Origin: Bradyrhizobium jicamae
GTDB taxonomy: Bacteria; Pseudomonadota; Alphaproteobacteria; Rhizobiales; Xanthobacteraceae
Length of the DNA: 64,000 bases
Assembly: GCF_018130695.1 (NCBI RefSeq)
Contig: NZ_JAFCJX010000006.1
Span: 62,001 to 126,000, forward strand
Direction of reading: 5' to 3'
This document shows positions 61,669 through 64,000 of the stretch, one piece after another. The position numbers were made by a program, and so were the translations under genes. The notes beneath the pieces are model-generated. The model did not search any database, was not told where the DNA came from, and saw only the letters and a program-made list of their open reading frames with translations. Numbering within the stretch: position 1 is the first letter of the stretch; each line of letters begins with the position of its first letter.

Positions 61669-62163
61669 TTATCCCCGCACGAACTCGTCGGCGCGGAACT
61701 GGCGGGCGATCTGGTCGAGCACGGCGTTGACCATGCCGGTCTCGTCCTTCTCGACGAAGGCGTGCGCGACGTCGACATATTCGGAGACGACGACGCGGCC
61801 CGGCACGTCCTTGCGGTGCTCCAGCTCATAGGAGCCGGCGCGCAGCACCGCGCGCAGGATCGCGTCGATGCGCTTCAGCGGCCAGCCCTTCTGCAGGGCG
61901 TCGTCGATCAGCGGATCGAGCTTGGCCTGGTCGCGCACCACGCCCGACACCACGTCGCGGAAGAACGCGGCTTCGGCCGGCAGGTACTTGTCGCCCTCGA
62001 CCTCGTTGCCGAGCCAGTGGCTCTCGAACTCGGCGAAGATGTCGTTGATCCCGGCGCCGCCGATGTCCATCTGGTAGAGCGCCTGGACGGCCGCGAGCCG
62101 CGCGGCACCGCGCCGGTTGGCTTTCTTGTCGGGACCTTTCGCCGGCTTCTTGCTGTCAGCCAT
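61669..62163 (-). CDS. nusB: Transcription antitermination factor NusB
   Basis: The 164-residue protein has RRGAARLAAVQALYQMDIGG, AAFFRDVVSGVV, IDDALQKGWPLKRIDAILRAVLRAGSYEL and VVVSEYVDVAHAFVEKDETGMVNAVLDQIARQFR, the complete NusB helical domain. It binds boxA with NusE in rRNA antitermination. The ATG at 62163 sits two bases after the ribH stop; a longer frame starts inside ribH. Confidence 0.94.
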   Translation of the reverse strand: MADSKKPAKGPDKKANRRGAARLAAVQALYQMDIGGAGINDIFAEFESHWLGNEVEGDKYLPAEAAFFRDVVSGVVRDQAKLDPLIDDALQKGWPLKRIDAILRAVLRAGSYELEHRKDVPGRVVVSEYVDVAHAFVEKDETGMVNAVLDQIARQFRADEFVRG

Positions 62164-62165
62164 GA

Positions 62166-62657
62166 TCAAGCCTTTGCCAGCCGGCGCTTGATGCGCAGCA
62201 TCGCGAGCGCCGCGCGCGCGGCATCGCCGCCCTTGTTGAGTTCGCTGGCGCGGGCCCGCGCCCACGCCTGCGCCTCGGTGTTGACGGTGAGGATGCCGTT
62301 GCCGAGCGGGAATTTGCGCGCGATGGCAAGGTCCATCAGGCCGCGCGAGGATTCCTGCGAGACGATCTCGAAATGGATGGTATCGCCGCGCACCACGCAG
62401 CCGAGCGCGATCGCCGCGTCATACGGCTTGCCCTTCTCGGCGGCGGCATCGATCGCGATCGCGATCGCCGCCGGGATCTCCAGTGCGCCGGGCACCGTGA
62501 TCACCTCATGGGTCGCACCGGCCGCCTTGATCTCGGTCACCGCGCCTTCCAGCAGCGCATCCTGGATGTCGTCATAGAACCGCGCCTCGACGATCAGCAC
62601 GCGCGCGCCGGAAATGTCGGTCTGGTCCTTCAGGGGTGCACGCCGTGCGTCAGCCAT
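62166..62657 (-). CDS. ribH: 6,7-dimethyl-8-ribityllumazine synthase
   Basis: The 163-residue protein shows [74 protein letters not shown] and [19 protein letters not shown]. It makes lumazine from the ribityl pyrimidine and dihydroxybutanone phosphate. The start is uncertain; the ATG at 62657 has GATACAGAG in front, and ATGs at 62669 and 62708 are in frame. It is followed by nusB and then thiL. Confidence 0.94.
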   Translation of the reverse strand: MADARRAPLKDQTDISGARVLIVEARFYDDIQDALLEGAVTEIKAAGATHEVITVPGALEIPAAIAIAIDAAAEKGKPYDAAIALGCVVRGDTIHFEIVSQESSRGLMDLAIARKFPLGNGILTVNTEAQAWARARASELNKGGDAARAALAMLRIKRRLAKA

Positions 62658-62754
62658 CTCTGTATCCATTTCATATCGTTGACATTTATCAATAACGCTG
62701 GATGTCAACGGTGCGCGTATGTACTCGCGCCAGCAGGCAAAGCCAAGGGCGCTG

Positions 62755-63363
62755 CTACTTCATTTCCGACAGCCTGGCCGCATAGCGGGCCATCAGGTCC
62801 ACTTCGATATTGACCTCGCTGCCGGCCTTCCAGCCGCCCAGCGTCGTCACACTCAGAGTATGCGGGATGATCAGCACCGAAAACGTGACATCGTCGACCG
62901 TATTCACAGTCAGCGACACACCGTCCAGCGTGATCGAACCCTTGGTCGCGATGAACCGCGCCAGCTCCCGCGTGGTCCTCAGCTCGAAGCGCGCCATGTC
63001 GGGCAGATCGTCGCGCTTGACGATGGTGGCGACGCCGTCGGCATGACCAGCCACGATATGGCCGCCGAGCTCGTCGCCGATCTTCAGCGCGCGCTCGAGG
63101 TTGAGCCGCGTTCCCTTCGCCCAATGCTTGGCCGTGGTCATGCCGAGCGTTTCGGCCGCGGCATCGACATCGAACCAGGTCCTGTCACCCTCGACGCCGG
63201 AGGCGACCACGGTGAGGCAGACCCCGTTGCAGGCGATCGAGGCGCCATCGGCGATGGTCGTCTGGTCGTAGCGGCAGCCGATCCGCATCCGATGCAATTG
63301 CCCCTGCGCCACCGGCGTCAGGGCTGTGATCTCACCGACATCGGTGACTATTCCGGTAAACAT
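62755..63363 (-). CDS. ribE: Riboflavin synthase, alpha subunit type
   Basis: The 202-residue protein has two lumazine-binding repeats, starting [28 protein letters not shown] and continuing with [19 protein letters not shown]-like [18 protein letters not shown] and [28 protein letters not shown]. It converts two lumazines to riboflavin. Its ATG overlaps the ribD stop by one base. No FMN riboswitch can be seen in the window; the ribD leader lies outside. Confidence 0.95.
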   Translation of the reverse strand: MFTGIVTDVGEITALTPVAQGQLHRMRIGCRYDQTTIADGASIACNGVCLTVVASGVEGDRTWFDVDAAAETLGMTTAKHWAKGTRLNLERALKIGDELGGHIVAGHADGVATIVKRDDLPDMARFELRTTRELARFIATKGSITLDGVSLTVNTVDDVTFSVLIIPHTLSVTTLGGWKAGSEVNIEVDLMARYAARLSEMK

Positions 63364-64000
63364 CAGGCGCGCTCGTAAATCGTCAAACTGTCCTTGGCGA
63401 GGCTCTCGCTAGCACGAAGCCTGAAGGCCTGCGACTGCGTGATTGCGGCCAGCGGCAATGCGCCGAGCGCAGGAACGCCATCGGCGCCGATCGTATCCCG
63501 CCCACGCAACAGCCAGATTTCATCGACCAGGCCCGCCGCGATGAAAGATTCTGCCACGCGCGCCCCGCCCTCGACCATCAGCCGCGAAATCCCCTTCTCC
63601 GCGAGCGTATGCAGCACATCAGGCAGATCGAGCCCCGGCGGATTGGCCGACGGCTGCACGCGCATCACCTGCGCCCCGGCGGCGCCGAGCGCCATCGCAG
63701 CAGGTGCCTCGGCGAAATCCGAGGTCATCACCCAGAGCGGCGTCTCGCGCGCCGAATGCACCATCCGGCTGGCGCCCGGCAGCCGCAACGCGCGGTCCAG
63801 CACGACCCGCACCGGCGAGCGCGCTGCCATGCCCGGCAGGCGGCAGGTCAGCATCGGATCGTCAGCGAGCACCGTGCCGATCCCGACCAAAATCGCGTCG
63901 CATTGCGCGCGCAGCAGATGCACCCGCGTCCGCGCCGCTTCACCTGATATCGCCACCGGCTTGTGGCCGGCCGCGCCAATCTTGTCGTCCGCGGACACCG
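63363..64000 (-). CDS. ribD: RibD bifunctional deaminase/reductase, C-terminal reductase part (partial)
   Basis: The frame runs off the right edge. It has the reductase domain: SADDKIGAAGHKPVAISGEAARTRVHLLRAQCDAILVGIGTVLADDPMLTCRLPG in pieces, PVRVVLDRALRLPG and LMVEGGARVAESFIAAGLVDEIWLL. It reduces the ribosyl-pyrimidine after deamination. The deaminase half lies outside the window. Confidence 0.92.
   Translation of the reverse strand, partial: VSADDKIGAAGHKPVAISGEAARTRVHLLRAQCDAILVGIGTVLADDPMLTCRLPGMAARSPVRVVLDRALRLPGASRMVHSARETPLWVMTSDFAEAPAAMALGAAGAQVMRVQPSANPPGLDLPDVLHTLAEKGISRLMVEGGARVAESFIAAGLVDEIWLLRGRDTIGADGVPALGALPLAAITQSQAFRLRASESLAKDSLTIYERA

Noticed and set aside
62658..62754. 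Possible FMN riboswitch in the riboflavin cluster
   Set aside because: The gap between ribE and ribH is under 100 bases and lacks the conserved FMN aptamer sequence; any such element would be upstream of ribD outside the window.

Overview
The window looks like chromosomal DNA of a Bradyrhizobium-type alphaproteobacterium. The support is high GC, Rhizobiales gene orders (rplM-rpsI; ribD-ribE-ribH-nusB-thiL-hppA; DUF177-plsX-fabH-ihfA-merR), a GcrA-type regulator, an Omp2-like alphaproteobacterial porin, FixK-type and GTTC-N7-GTTC LexA-type sites, and intergenic repeats I associate with that genus. The genus is inferred from gene content and order; no database was searched.

Layout. 1-3.9 kb: end of a membrane-protein gene, an ABM-family enzyme, a membrane diguanylate cyclase, the rplM-rpsI ribosomal operon and a hotdog thioesterase. 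3.9-7.4 kb: enoyl-CoA hydratase, a CoA-binding protein beside metY, and a small secreted protein. 7.4-11.8 kb: an NAD module, with a NUDIX-like/winged-helix regulator next to a tandem operator and the overlapping nadA-nadB-nadC operon. 11.8-13.2 kb: ctaA/COX15 and a DUF2842 protein. 13.2-25.2 kb: an exopolysaccharide locus (deacetylase-like protein, CelD-type GNAT, Wzz/ExoP-like copolymerase, Wza-like export lipoprotein, GT4 glycosyltransferase, WcaJ-type priming transferase, ligase/polymerase), interrupted by a LysR-MFS pair. 25.2-41.5 kb: mixed catabolic and regulatory genes (MarR with an FAD monooxygenase, saccharopine-reductase-like, DUF169, YdcF, acetamidase, acyl-CoA ligase, GcrA, isochorismatase, a four-gene ECF sigma operon, CaiB plus SDR, a hydrolase, a DapA-like protein, a Cys-rich secreted peptide). 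41.8-44.5 kb: a porin with matching promoter/operator sequences on both sides, a possible small RNA and a MarR regulator. 44.5-46.9 kb: an AT-richer two-gene insert next to tRNA-Pro(GGG), with an SOS-type box in front. 47-53 kb: conserved housekeeping genes (merR-like, ihfA, fabH, plsX, DUF177, CBP3, BamE). 53-58.2 kb: a double-glycine-leader peptide, a TctC-type binding protein, small hypotheticals, an animal-type heme peroxidase and a MerR-CMD pair. 58.2-64 kb: hppA, thiL, nusB, ribH, ribE and ribD (cut by the window end).

The most unusual parts are: (1) the two-gene insert at 44.7-46.7 kb, a SAMHD1/YwfO-like HD phosphohydrolase overlapping a YwgA-like partner behind a perfect GTTC-N7-GTTC box and next to a tRNA, a candidate SOS-inducible stress or defence pair; (2) two 27-bp promoter/operator copies flanking the porin, one of which ends in a tight terminator with no gene between; (3) a GG-leader peptide gene behind a perfect CRP-like palindrome; (4) two exopolysaccharide proteins whose catalytic motifs are degenerate; (5) an ECF sigma operon whose partners are tiny CPxC membrane proteins instead of a recognisable anti-sigma factor.
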